The position numbers and the translations under genes were made by a program. Below, piece by piece: positions 36,231-48,106 of a stretch of 64,000 bases of DNA. A model generated the notes under the pieces. It was not told the DNA's origin. It made no database searches and saw only the letters and a list, made by a program, of their open reading frames with translations. Source of the DNA: Macrobrachium rosenbergii (lineage: Eukaryota; Arthropoda; Malacostraca; Decapoda; Palaemonidae). Location: the NCBI RefSeq assembly GCF_040412425.1, contig NC_089749.1:33899070-33963069 (forward strand). Reading direction: 5' to 3'. How positions within the stretch are numbered: the stretch's first letter is position 1; each line of letters starts with the position of its first letter.

Positions 36231-36401
36231 GGCTTGCAACTGTACAAGCCCATGCTACTCCTCACAACTTAAAATCCTGATGATCCAAATACGCTGAACA
36301 GCCTGCGACTTCGCAAGCCCATGCTTTCCTTCATGTCCTGAATCCACGGCGACCCGACCATGCTAAATGGCCTGCGACTGCACAAGCCCATGTTGAATGC
36401 G
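36231..36401 (-). repeat. 68-70 bp tandem repeat, two and a half units
   Basis: Units start 36231, 36301 and 36369, each with TGC.ACT...CAAGCCCATG. On the minus strand the units encode SMGLRSRRLFSVFGSS and variants, about 23 residues per unit. No known domain. Confidence 0.75.
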
Positions 36402-36886
36402 GCCCTCACAAATCCTTTGCGCCAAACAGATGTCTCCCAGCAACGACGGCGATCTGTAGACATCCTGCCCGACATCTCTCCAAAAACCCTGGATCCTCTC
36501 ATGAAGGTAAAGGCGTAGAAACCTGCATGTGTATCGTAGACGGCCCCCATATCTAACCTGTATCAGTTGAGGCTCATAGAAGTCATTCGTCAGGCGCTGC
36601 TGCGCAGAAGTGGTGTATAACGTAAGTTGGTCATGTCGACAGTCAACCCAAAAGGTGGTATCTAGTCTACTCACTATGCCATACTATTACTGAAATATTA
36701 AACCCACATTAGGACAAAGTTGCTGACTGGAATTTTCACAATTAACCCTCTATCAGGTACACTAAATTCAAAATACTACCCATACAAATTCTTCCCAGTA
36801 AAAAATTATCTGAGAACCCTACCAATATGCTGAATTCATTAAAGGCAATTCTAAACATCTGAGAGGTAAAATATCTCGTAAGGTCA

Positions 36887-37108
36887 TCAAAGTTTTACTC
36901 TGGTTAGCAAATACTGCTCAATTCTCAGCAAAATAGCAATTGACATATTGGCAATAGCTCCTATGATCATAACAACTACAATTACCGATGTCACAGCCCT
37001 CTTAATTCTAAAAGAGAACTGAAAAATCCAAATACCCAAATTAGGAAGCCTTCCTAATCCTATCCTAAACCCTAACTGATTTACCCAAACCTGTAACAGA
37101 TCAGACAA
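36887..37108 (-). pseudogene. short membrane-segment frame, possible env remnant
   Basis: 73 codons with a hydrophobic run VIVVVMIIGAIANMSIAIL preceded by basic residues. It lies downstream of integrase on the minus strand, where the related element at 31.8 kb has its env-like anchor. No sequence similarity between the two is obvious. Confidence 0.3.
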
Positions 37109-37619
37109 ATTCCGTCCGATATACTAATTAACCCCACCCCTACAAAAAATCCTAAGTAACAAAACTTTATTCTGTAACACTATATTCAAAGATACTGCGT
37201 CAGACAACAACTACAGATCATAATATTCTTACATAATAACACACGGGCCTAACCTCATTAAGAAATTAGCCCATGCCACGACTCACAAAGTCATGTGAAT
37301 GCGAACCATTAACCCAAAACAACAAATTACTAACACCAAATGCGAACAATGAAGTCCCTGCCTGCAAATGCAATCCATAAAAAAAATTCATATATCTATG
37401 AAACTCTATGGTATTTTGCACTTAATTTTAATTAAGTAATACAACACATAAGACAAAAAAGTGAACTCGGACAATTAAAGATTTGTATAACTCTATGGAC
37501 TAACGTCCACCCCAGTTAAAAAAATACAAGTTACGCTTATTTAAAACCCATTAAAAACGAGAGAACAAAAAAGAAAAAGAAATTATCATAACCACAGTAC
37601 AACCCAGAAATTAACCCAT

Positions 37620-38551
37620 ACGATTCCTCTTAATCCGTCTTTTTAATTTTAGATATATGTGTCAACCGAGACACCTGTGTTCTTATCTAGAACAACAAAT
37701 CTATTCCCTTTCCTTGCTTCAACAACAAGGAATGGACTTCAAATTTAGGACCTAGCTTATATTTCAACTGATTCCTGACATTTATTTTCACAAAAACCCT
37801 ATCTCCCACAGCAACTTTAACTCTATCTGGCTTTGCATTGCTCCTATATACCATGTCTTGTGTTTTCATTTCAAGATTCTCATCAAGACGTGCATATCTC
37901 TCTTTCTCGGTGCAAACAAGCACCCAGATTGTTTCATCACCCAATGGAACAGGCAACAAATCTAATGCACCCTGCGCTGGGTAACCAAAGAGCACCTCAT
38001 TGGGAGACATTCCAATGGTATCGCTCACCATTGTATTAATACTATGCTGCACCTGCAGAATATGTCGATCCCAATTTAGATCGTTTCCCCGCGGTCATCC
38101 GAAGAGCTTCAATGGCCTTCCTATTTGCTCGTTTGCACAGGCCATTTGCTTCTGGTCTACAGGGAATAATAGTGACCTTCCAAATGCCAATTACATCTGC
38201 AAGACACTCTAAGGTTCTATTCACGAACTCTCTGCCATTATCTATAACCAGAACCTCGGGGACCCCATAACGGCAAATATACCCTTTAAAGAATGCGACT
38301 GCCACCTCTTCCGCTGTTTTATGCTTCAACGGAAAACCCTCTACGAACCAAGTTAACTCGTCAACAACCACCAACACGTGCCTATGGCCATAACTAGATT
38401 CACAGAAATTGCTCAAAAGGTCCATATGAACACGGCACCCGAGTCTGCTAGGAATCGGGAATGAAGCCAATTTACAAGAAACGACCCTTGATGGCTTACA
38501 TGCATTACAAACTGAACAACTTCTAACAAAGTCTTCTACCAAAATAAGCAT
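37620..38551 (-). pseudogene. integrase of a second Ty3/gypsy copy (minus strand)
   Basis: Collinear with the integrase at 29-30 kb and clearly the same family: CSVCNACKPSR, DLLSNFCESSYGHRH, VIDNGREFVN, NGLCKRANRK, then KYKLGPKFEV for the C-terminal module. The catalytic glutamate is replaced by lysine (codon at 38132-38134). A frameshift lies near 38050. Two stops at 38567-38580 separate the zinc-binding start from the rest. Similarity to the other copy extends beyond the stop to about 37480. Confidence 0.9.
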
Positions 38552-38566
38552 ATTCTTCTAAAAGAA

Positions 38567-39448
38567 TTATCCCCATATATTCTGATATGTTTTCTCAATC
38601 CCCAAATGCGGACTGCCAGACCTACCGTGAACAATATCTAACACCGTAGGTACTAAACTCCTAGGAACAACTATTTGCATCATATCACCCTTATCCTCAC
38701 TATTCATTAGTCTGTATCTAATCTTCCTAACTAAAAAACTAGCCTCTAATTCAAGCCCTGCAAAAGGCAGCTTATAACCATTCCTAACTAATTCCCCTTG
38801 AAGAAGCGCCTTTGTGTCTCCCAGAATCTCATCTTCATCTTGCTTCACTTCTACTAAACTAATATCCCAATCTATGCTATCTCCAGATACATAACATACA
38901 TGAGTACCCTCTGCATCAGCAAAACTTCTACTAAGGGCGTTTGCTACGACATTCTGTCTACCCTCTAAATACTTCAGCTTAGCATCAAAATCCCTGATTG
39001 TCAAATACCACCGAGCTCTTTTTGGGGAAAGATCCAGCTTATTAAAAAGATCCAGCAATGGCTTATAATCTGTCAGAACCTCTACTTGATTACCCAGGAT
39101 CAACATTTTAAAGTGTATCAAACTAGACACTACGGCAAAGGCCTCTTTGTTTACTACCGACCATAACCGTTCACTACTACCTCGTGTTATACCATCATAA
39201 CTAGCGTCCATTACCAACATGAAAGTACATTCCAAATCAGAAAACTTCAACACTGGGGGATTTACTAAGGCATCCTCAATCTTCTGAAAAGCTACTTGCT
39301 GTCCATCTCCCCATACAAACTGCACATCATCCATCAGAACATCTGTCAAGGGAGATGCCAGAACAGAAAAATCCTTCACAAATCTATGAAAAAATCCAGC
39401 CATACCTAAGAATGACAGAATCTGCTTCTTATTCTTGGGGGGTGGCAA
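38567..39448 (-). pseudogene. RNase H and start of integrase, second Ty3/gypsy copy
   Basis: 293 codons open: connection domain (FLGMAGFFHRFVKDFS), RNase H with FMLVMDASYDGI, VLTDYKPLLDL and RQNVVANALSR, then the integrase zinc-binding histidines around DIVHGRSGSPHLGIEK. ADALSR has become ANALSR, and TDAS has become MDAS, leaving the aspartate. The frame matches the split pieces at 28.1-29.1 kb and is better preserved. Confidence 0.9.
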
Positions 39449-39604
39449 AATCTACAATTGCCCTAACTTTATCATCATTCGCTCTAACACCCTCTTTAGA
39501 AATGACATGACCTGAATATACTATCTGCCTCTTGAGAAAATTACACTTTGCTAACTTTATCTTCAAACCAGCAACCTAAGCCTCCTAAAAACATCCCTAA
39601 GAAC

Positions 39605-40150
39605 TTACAAATGTTCTCCTACTGAATCAGTGGCAACTAAGATATCATCCATGTACAGAAAGACTTTTTTCCTTAACAAGCCATGCAAAACTGTATTCAT
39701 TAGCCTAGTAAATGTCATCGGACTGCCTGTTAAACCAAACAGCATTTGCATGAACTCATAACGTCCCTTCGGCAAAGAGAAAGCCGTGTACTCTCGACTC
39801 TCCTTGCTAAGCGGTACTTGCAAATACCCTTGCATCACATCAGTTGAGGAATAAATGTTCTTGCCCCCAATCTCAGCAAATAAATCTGGCAAACACACCA
39901 CAGGGTAGCGATCAGGAATGGTTTTCTCGTTCAGCTTCCTAAAATCTACACAAACTCGGACTGAACCATCCTTCTTAGGCACTGCCAACAATGGGAAATT
40001 AAAAGGTGAGGAACTGGGCCTCACGATGCCTTCTTCCTCCCACTTATTAACCTCTTGCTCTACCTGCTCTCTAATCTTAAAAGGGATCCTATATGAAGGA
40101 ACAAAAATAGGCTTAGTTTTGTCCTCCAACTGAACCTTGTGCTCTAACAC
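39605..40150 (-). pseudogene. reverse transcriptase core, second Ty3/gypsy copy
   Basis: 181 codons with intact RT landmarks: LLAVPKKDGSVRVCVDFRKL, STDVMQGYLQVPL, FGLTGSPMTFTRLMN and the catalytic YMDDI (39645-39656). This is the segment deleted from the 9-kb copy. The similarity begins abruptly at about 40175, so gag and protease are missing. Downstream frameshifts near 39460-39600 separate it from the RNase H frame. The domain could have folded, but no complete pol can be read. Confidence 0.9.
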
Positions 40151-40296
40151 ATTTGTTAATCCTAACTTGTCCCCCTTTGTGTAAAATTTCCTTTTTAAGT
40201 CGATTGTTGTTTTTTATGTTCTGACTTTCCCTTTGTATATATTTTTTCTGTAATTTTTGTTGTCAATGCTTTTTGTTTTTTAATTCTAGAACCCCC

Positions 40297-40325
40297 GGTG
40301 ATGTAATCATGGATTATGAAACGTT
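40297..40325 (+). other. hammerhead-like motif
   Basis: GGTGATG, then TAATC-ATG-GATTA as a perfect 5-bp stem, then TGAAACG. It is followed by GGGAATAAAC, an order I associate with Penelope-like element ends. Confidence 0.4.
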
Positions 40326-40385
40326 GGGAATAAACATGTAATCAAATGACTATTCAAGAAAATTCCTGTCCGCCTTCCCGTTTGA

Positions 40386-40487
<102 letters not shown>

Positions 40488-40489
40488 TA

Positions 40490-42902
40490 AGGTGGAGTAA
40501 GAAGACCCCTCTGAGCTAAACTCGCCCCTTAGTATTTTCATTCTTCCCTACTTTCTTCTACCAGTCACTTGCTAGAGTGGTCAGCGCCAAATCTCTGCAC
40601 CCACAGGGAGTAATGAAATGAATAAAGACGATGTGTGTTGGCTGCAGGACGAGTTTTATTGCTTTTGCATCATTTACTGTAAGTTTTCATTGACTTTGGG
40701 GGTGCTTAAACAAACAGTAATAACTGCAGAGTTAACTTTATGGTTATGGAGGGTTACTATAAGGTGCCTAAATTGAATAGCATTCAGTTTTTGTCAGCTT
40801 GCTTACAAGTTAGTAGACCAGTGACATCTCAGACATAATGACGACCCTTCGGGTAAAAGGCCCCCAGCTCTCTCCCTAGGGTAAGAAAGCCAGGGGTAGC
40901 GTTTTACCCGATATATAGGTAAGATGATGTTGTACGTGCTTCATATAGTTTATTACTTCCTCAGTGAAATTTATTTTGGTTTTTGGGTTCAGAATCAACA
41001 TGCCACGTGCATATAAGAGGATATATACCAAGGCTTCCTATAAAGAGAAAGCTCTACAGGATGCTCTTCTGGCAATTCTTCATGGGGAGAGTTTAAATCT
41101 GCATAAGAAATCATTAAGGCGCCTCAGGTTGACTCATTCTTCAAAGTATAACGCGAAGTTTTAAGTAACGGAAATTTTAGTCCACGACAAATAAAGTATC
41201 TGGATGAAACTAGAACTACAACTGTTCAGAGGCATGTTAATGTAGCTGCAACAAGGGGTTCGAGAGCCGTGAGGAAAATGACCAACAGCCAAGTAGGAAA
41301 AATAATTACTATTTATTTCTGACGAATGCTTATGGTAAATACATTCCTCCAATGTTTGTTTTTGCAAGGAAAAGGGTTTAATAAGCTTTTTTTGAGTGGA
41401 TGACCACCTAGATGTATTGCTACATGCACCCCAAATGTTTGGACTGATGTTGACTGCTTCAGGGAATGGCTGTCACTTGTGTTACACGTCAAACCTGTCC
41501 AACAAGATATGCACATTTTAATCTTAGATGGTCATCACGGCCACAAGACCACAGAAACTCTTGGTTATACATAAGAAAATGGCATCACCATGATAGCCCT
41601 TCCACCTTACAACACTCACAAAAGGCAGTCTATTCTAGGGCTGTAGATAACTGGATGATAGTAAATGCTGGGAAAAGAAACTCACCGTTTGATGTGGTAC
41701 GAATATTCGCCGCTGCATACAAGAAGGCAGCTACCATGGATAAGCTGTGAATGGGTTTAGAGCAGCTGGTTTATGATCTTTCAAGGGCAGTTTATTTGCT
41801 GATGATTTTGTAGCAGCAAACCTGACCGAGGAAGAACCCTTAATGCCTGATTCTGCAAAGAGGCCTACTGACAGGAACATAGATGAAACAGTGTGAGTGT
41901 GTGTGTGTGTGTGTACCTGATGCAAAAATGATCGCCACAACGGAGTACCCAGCCTGGAACAGCAAAAGAGACTGAATAAAAGGAAGTTCTGTTAAGTCTT
42001 TGTAGGCAACCAAAACCTAAGCAAAAGCGAAAAAGAAAACGGAAAGCAGAGAAGGCGAATATAATCATGCCCTGACTACACAAAGCACAAGTTCTTGAAC
42101 TGAAATAGTCAACGTCGTCTTCCTGCGCAAGAACAAATCTCTACTTCAGTGAAATCCGAAGATGAAGAATGGCCTTGCTTGGAATGTCCTGCACCATTTG
42201 CCACCAGCAGGCCATCGGAAAAATGGATTGAATGCTGCATGTCGGCGCACGAGGAATGCACACCAGGAACGGAACGTTACATAAATGTCATAACTGAGAG
42301 TTTGATTTCTAATTTTCCTGAGTTCATTATGTAAATTTGCTGACCACAAATGAATCCACATGACAAGAAGGGTTTAGTTGCAATGTTTTTTCCCATGGAA
42401 GGGCAGAGGCTTATGTCCACATGTTATCATGGATGTTTGTAATAAAAGGAGACGTTTATTATCCTTTATAAATGTAACAAATATATTATTTCTAATTTTT
42501 CTGTCAGCACATATGCATTTTTTATTCTGCAACACAATTCACAATAATATAAGAAAAAAGCAATGCTGAGTTCCATTTTTACCGGAGAAGGAACCTTTAC
42601 TATCATATTAATGTGTAGTACATATAAACATTGTGATAAAAGTGAGTATATTGATATAAAAGGAATCATCAAGTTACCTTTATGTTTGTTATGATTTTTC
42701 TTGTTAATTGTGTAATGGAGTAAAAGCCCCTTTTTGAGCTTTTATTCAGAGTCCATTTTCATAAAGTTAAAGTTATGATAAGTTGAAGATTGGCCATAAT
42801 ATAAGCTTTCGATTAAACTCTTTATCAAACTCCTACTACAGAAACAGAAACTTTTGCTCCCTGAATGCATTCTTCCTTAAGGGGGTGCTTTTACCCCCAC
42901 CT
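40490..42902 (+). mobile_element. pogo/Tigger-like Tc1/mariner element with TIRs
   Basis: The ends read AGGTGGAGTAAGAAGACCCC and, inverted, AGGTGGGGGTAAAAGCACCC, both next to a TA dinucleotide (40488-40489 and 42903-42904). This fits the TA target duplication of the superfamily. Further GGGTAAAA.GCCCCC blocks at 40850-40915 and near 42720 may be subterminal repeats. The interior holds a decayed pogo transposase. 2.41 kb, a normal size for the family. Confidence 0.75.
40981..42334 (+). pseudogene. pogo-like transposase with C-terminal PHD-like finger
   Basis: The N-terminus (MPRAYKRIYTKASYKEKALQ, 41000-41060) is the pogo helix-turn-helix. The DDE core shows ILILDGHHGHKTTETLGYT and IALPPYNTH (41510-41620), with the second catalytic D in DGHHGH. 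The C-terminal portion reads NGFRAAGLWSFK in mixed frames (near 41750), then CLEC, SRPSEKWIECC and HEEC (42175-42260), a PHD-like cysteine/histidine finger often found at the end of arthropod pogo transposases. Stops, a frameshift near 41165 and a (GT)n expansion near 41890 kill the frame. Confidence 0.8.
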
Positions 42903-43078
<176 letters not shown>

Positions 43079-43090
43079 ATATATATATAT

Positions 43091-43252
43091 CAGCTACAAA
43101 TGTCGCTTAATATCAGATTCACGCTACCTCATGAATATCCCCGAAGGGAAAATTATAAGTGATAAACGAATTGGTACTGCCGGGTCGCTATCCCTCGTTA
43201 CAGATACTTATCCAGCAACTCCAGTCGACGTTCTACCACTGAGCTACATTCC
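43091..43252 (-). mobile_element. SINE, head type 1, copy 1
   Basis: On the minus strand: A box TAGCTCAGTGGTAGAA at 43231-43246, a decayed B box near 43180, then CCCTTCGGGGATA and the tail ATTAAGCGACATTTGTAGC, leading into TA. It is fused head to head with a lone tail at 43253-43330. Confidence 0.75.
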
Positions 43253-43330
43253 CGAGGTAGCGTGAATTTGATATTAAGCGACATTTGTAGCTTCATGGTT
43301 GTATATAAATCACGGTGTGATAAAAAATTT
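43253..43330 (+). mobile_element. SINE tail fragment
   Basis: CGAGGTAGCGTGAATTTGAT followed by ATTAAGCGACATTTGTAGC and CACGGTGTGATAAA. This is the common tail without a head on its left. Confidence 0.75.
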
Positions 43331-43390
43331 CATAATATGAGCTGCGTGTTCCAAATGTACCAATGAACTATCATGGTGGAGGTGGGTTAA

Positions 43391-43456
43391 TGCCGAGGCT
43401 AAGTACAATTTCCCCGTTCACGACGGGGAAACAAGTACAGCAGACTCGGCATTATT
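43391..43456. repeat. imperfect palindrome
   Basis: AATGCCGAG...CTCGGCATT with GTACAA/AAGTAC and a central CCCCGTTCACGACGGGG. A stable hairpin would form. It lies between two SINE copies. Confidence 0.8.
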
Positions 43457-43469
43457 TTGTACTACCTCT

Positions 43470-43669
43470 CTTGATAGCTCAGTGGTAGAACGTCGACTGG
43501 AGTTGATGGGGATAAGTATCTGTGACGATGGATCGCAACCCGGCGGTACCAATCCATTTATCACTTATAAATTCCCCTTCGGTGATAATTCCCCATCAGG
43601 GGTAGCGTGAATTTGATATTAAGCGACATTTATAGCTTCATGATTGTGTATAAAAATCACGGTGATAAA

Positions 43670-43672
<3 letters not shown>
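43470..43672 (+). mobile_element. SINE, head type 1, copy 2
   Basis: A box TAGCTCAGTGGTAGAACG at 43474-43491, B-box-like GGATCGCAACCCGG at 43530-43543, CCCCTTCGGTGATAATT, the tail ATTAAGCGACATTTATAGC, CACGGTGATAAAA and then TA. Same head as the copy at 43091-43252. Confidence 0.8.
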
Positions 43673-43914
<242 letters not shown>

Positions 43915-43919
43915 TGAAT

Positions 43920-44649
43920 AAATTTTCTTATCCTGAATTTCATGAAAATAAAATTTTACACGACGTCCTATTTTTTTTTTTCTTTAGTTTTCCACAATTT
44001 ATCTCCGAATTTACATCGTCATAGAATATCTTTCTTGATCTATAATGGATAATAAGGAGAATAATGTAATTATATTTGCATAAATTCATTACTTATTCTG
44101 AATGTTCCTACAGGGAGACTTTAATTTTTTCGAGTAGACATCTGTGATCCCGAAGCATTCTGCAATGGTAGCTAGTGGACTAATGTTCTCAGAATTTCTT
44201 CTTGAAAACTATTACTTTTGATAGTGTTCCTTTAGAACATAAGTAATAGTTAAGGTTTTTTATTCTATTGTTTTTTTACAGAATTTATCTCCGTGTCGTC
44301 AGGGGTTTTAGGTAATCCTTAATCTTGCTTTCTTAAAAAGTTATTAATTTACAGGGCTGCTGTCCAGTGCTATATTGTATATTAATCGTATTTCAGGAAT
44401 GATTTGGACCTAAATTTACAGTTACTAATGACTGATCTGTAGGTATGTGTGGGCATTAATAGCAACACTATCAACAACTAATGCATTAATAATCGATGAT
44501 AATTCTTAGGTGATGTGACGGGCAGCATACATAAAGGCGATCAATTTTAGGGTGTTGTGACTGGAATTGTGTAGATTTTATATGCATTCTACTAATATAA
44601 CAACGATTGTTGATATGATTTTTCGGTAAAACAAAAATTAGTCAAACAT

Positions 44650-44650
<1 letters not shown>
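43920..44650. other. unassigned spacer
   Basis: AT-rich, with no frame or repeat recognised. Confidence 0.4.

Positions 44651-44656
<6 letters not shown>

Positions 44657-44721
<65 letters not shown>
44657..44721. repeat. (TA)n microsatellite at SINE tail
   Basis: Pure TA adjoining the tail of the SINE at 44722-44925. Confidence 0.95.
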
Positions 44722-44723
<2 letters not shown>

Positions 44724-44925
44724 AATATATTTATATCACATCACCGTGACATTTTGTATACACAAACATTAAGCTACAAATGTCGTTTAATATCCAATTC
44801 GCTCTAGCTCGGAGATAATACCGAAGGGGAATCATAACTGTTAGGTGGTTCGTCACCTGGCAGGCTCGAACTGCCGAACAGCGAGTACCAGCGACTTTCA
44901 GTGATGCTCTAGACCACGCCCGAAA
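44722..44925 (-). mobile_element. SINE, head type 2, copy 1
   Basis: On the minus strand: head with GTGGTCTAGAGCATCACTG, B box GGCAGTTCGAGCCTGCC (44860-44876), GTGACGAACCACC, CCCCTTCGGTATTATC, and the tail ATTAAACGACATTTGTAGC, then CACGGTGATG and TA. Different head from the 43-kb SINEs, same tail. Confidence 0.75.
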
Positions 44926-44934
44926 CCACTAGAC

Positions 44935-45096
44935 AGTCTAGCTATATAGAGCATCACTGAACGACGTTGGTAATCGCTGCCCGTCAGTTCAAGCCTACCA
45001 AGTGACGAACCACTTATCAGTCATGATTGCCCTTCGGCATTATTTCCGAGGTTGAGTGAATTGGATAATAAACATTTGTAGCTTAATGTTTCTGTG

Positions 45097-45100
<4 letters not shown>
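44935..45100 (+). mobile_element. SINE, head type 2, copy 2
   Basis: Plus-strand copy facing the previous one: GAGCATCACTGAACGACG, B-box-like GTCAGTTCAAGCC, GTGACGAACCACTTA, CCCTTCGGCATTATT, tail ATAAACATTTGTAGC, then TA. Confidence 0.75.

Positions 45101-45168
<68 letters not shown>
45101..45168. repeat. (TA)n microsatellite at SINE tail
   Basis: Pure TA directly after the SINE. Confidence 0.95.
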
Positions 45169-45172
<4 letters not shown>

Positions 45173-45196
45173 TTATCACATACACAATTGTTCTGT

Positions 45197-45326
45197 GTAT
45201 TAGTAGAATTACTAAAAGGACCTCATTCAAATTGGATGGTATCTAATGGAGTATTTATTCAGAAAAAGTTGCAAGCTTTCTTGGACAAACAGTCCACATT
45301 ATCAAGTTTGAGTGAAGTCCTTTTAG

Positions 45327-45330
<4 letters not shown>
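45197..45330 (+). repeat. half copy of the foldback element
   Basis: GGACCTCATTCAAATTGGAT through AAACAGTCCACATTATCAAG matches one arm of 7547-7810. It then reads TTTGAGTGAAGTCCTTTTAG, a short inverted end, so most of the second arm is deleted. TA tracts on both sides. Confidence 0.8.

Positions 45331-45392
<62 letters not shown>
45331..45392. repeat. (TA)n microsatellite
   Basis: Pure TA following the foldback half copy. Confidence 0.95.
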
Positions 45393-45397
<5 letters not shown>

Positions 45398-45412
45398 TTT
45401 ATTTATATTATA

Positions 45413-45443
<31 letters not shown>

Positions 45444-45711
45444 ATATATGGAAATGAACACATGGGAACTTGTTTCACAGAAACAAATTTCTGACTCTCA
45501 ACGGGACCGAACCCTGGTCTTTTGAGTGAGAGTCCAGGGCATTAGTAATTCTAACAAAAAGGTCATAAAAGAAGTTGGAACCTCAGTACTATGTACAGTG
45601 TTCGAAACGTTAACATTTCATACGACTTACCCCTTCACTGTGAGATATAATGAAAATGAGCATATGGGATAGTGTCTCACAGAAATAAATTTCTGACACA
45701 CACACAAAAAT

Positions 45712-45917
<206 letters not shown>

Positions 45918-45953
45918 ATAATATATGTATATGTATAAATATCTATATATATT

Positions 45954-46042
45954 GTTACGTGTGAGGGTCTTGGTTGATCATGTATTATTCAATTTACGTA
46001 ATTTTACGGCCCTGCAAACCAAGATTACACGTAACCTGCCAC
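45954..46042. repeat. imperfect inverted repeat
   Basis: GTTACGTGT..GGGTCTTGGTTG is mirrored by CAAACCAAGATTACACGTAAC. It could be the start of a solo LTR (TGTTACG), but no matching end was found. Confidence 0.5.
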
Positions 46043-46870
46043 TTGAAGCCAAAAGTTAACCTCAAAGACAGTCGTTAATTAGCCAAAGGTCGCCAGAGGG
46101 TTATTAACCTTAACAAAAGAATATTTGAGATGAATTTGATTTTAAAACGCAACGGTTCTTCCAAACATTCGGACGCGAGGCATACAAAGCATCGAGATTT
46201 AACCTGATTTTGCTTACCTAAATCCTAGGTATTTTACTGGAATAACGGGGTTGAAGCTAACAATATAATAATTAGGCTTAATCTAGACTTTGTAAACACA
46301 TATAAGTGGTGGCTGAAGGAAGAAAACAAAAAAAAAAATGTGAAATACAGAAAGTACTAGTCAATCGACGAGCTTCAACAAGAATTGGACTTACCATGAA
46401 TGTCGAGTCGCTGCGCAAACGAGGACCTCAGGAGTCGTATTCTGGCAGTCTTCCCAATTCACTAATTAAGTTAGACGTAGGAGGAAAAGTAATAAAGAAC
46501 AAAGAATATCGTTCGCACGCACGCAGCGTCACCCTGGTTCCGTGACGCTGGGATCTCTCTGGCCCGACCGCCGTTCCCGCCAGAGGAGGGCTTATACGCC
46601 CGGGCAATCCGACCTTGACAAAGGCATCGTCGAATGCATAGAATAAAGCTTAGGGCCACCATAACTAGGGGTCATTGAGCGTAAACCCTCTCTGAGGCTT
46701 AGGTCCCTAATGCCCTAGCATATTTTGTTTACAAACTTTCCAGCCTATAGCGCCATTTGTCTACTGCGGTGATTGTTATTTTTAAAAGCCTATGGCAGAG
46801 ATGTTCTCTGTCGAAGTCAATACTAATATTCCTACACCTAAATACATCGAGGGCGAACAGCAGTAATATT
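46043..46870. other. unassigned region
   Basis: The small frame 46306-46545 shows no domain. The GC-richer patch at 46540-46630 stands out from the surroundings. No assignment. Confidence 0.35.
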
Positions 46871-46875
46871 TATAA

Positions 46876-46878
<3 letters not shown>

Positions 46879-46970
<92 letters not shown>
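46879..46970. repeat. (TA)n microsatellite
   Basis: TA with one GT interruption near 46951. Confidence 0.95.
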
Positions 46971-46973
<3 letters not shown>

Positions 46974-46974
46974 T

Positions 46975-48098
46975 TAGAACGGATCTGAATATTAGGTATT
47001 AAAACAGTTTGTATCTAATTGCGAGAAATGGTGACTATAGTTGTTCACGAGAAAAATCTTTGGAATTTTTTACCTGATTTTTGTACTATAGAAACTTCGC
47101 GTAGAGAAGATGTATGTTTGGTGTTGATAATTATTTTGGCTGCAATGCCAATTAATACTGGCATATTTAAGAAGATGCCTTCCAGATGGTATATTAGATA
47201 TCAACAGAAAATACATAAATGGAAAGTACAGTACAGTATACCTTGAGTTGGTTATCCTAAAAGACACCGCTAAAAAGCAAAAGGTAGATTAATTATGAAT
47301 AAAATAAAAAGTAAATATATGCATAAAGGATTAACGTTAGGACTCGAAAATTTTTTACGAATTCAATTCTTTGTTTTTAATGTATATAACGAATAATTTC
47401 TCTCAAAGATTCAAAGAGTACATTCGACAAAAACAAAAATGACAAAATATTTGTGAAATACGGCAAGATGACGAACAAAGACAACATACAGTACGTAGAC
47501 TCGAATGCCTTACACTTTATAAAAAAAAAAAAAAGTCAAGGACTCTCTCTTTCTCCCTCTCTCAAACATCAGTTTCAAGAAATTATTTGTGCCTAATGGA
47601 TCCTCAGCGTTCGTTCATTGTAGATTGAGCCAGCCTTGTGCTGGCAGGGGCTCTTGACATATCCATATCCAATAAGAGTACTTAGTACATTATCGACCAG
47701 CAAGTTAAGATTACGCTCTAAAAGATATAAAACGTAAGGTCAGATGAAGATGGTGTTTCAAATCAACTGGCTGAAGCGCTGCGCCTAAAAACACTATACG
47801 TTTTGGTTAGGGTGGTGTATGGTTTCAAACTGCTATTTTCATATAATAAAATATGCTGTAATAATATAAATAATGTGAACTTTTGAAAATGTTATGAAAA
47901 TAACCTGCACTGCATATTCTTTTTTTTTTTTTTTTACCTTTTCTGACTTCTGAAGTAGAGGAGAATGTTTTGGATATTTCCCTTTTACTTCATTTTTCTT
48001 TTTCTTTAATGTCCCTTTTATTTTCTGATATATTTTTTGTTCGATTGATTAAAACATTTTATGAAAATGACACTCAATTCATATGCTGTCTCTAATAA
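46975..48098. other. unassigned region
   Basis: AT-rich. The only structure seen is a small hairpin GAGCCAGC...GCTGGCAGGGGCTC near 47626-47655. No frame of credible composition. Confidence 0.35.
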
Positions 48099-48106
48099 TC
48101 CCTCCG

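Noticed and set aside
41731..42083. Minus-strand frames with histidine/threonine repeats
   Set aside because: They are antisense shadows of the pogo relic and of a (GT)n tract.
43474..43560. Functional tRNA gene
   Set aside because: The A box is good but the B box is decayed, and the sequence continues into a shared SINE tail.
45954..46740. Solo LTR starting TGTTACG
   Set aside because: Only an imperfect hairpin supports the start; no end, no duplication, no second copy in the window.
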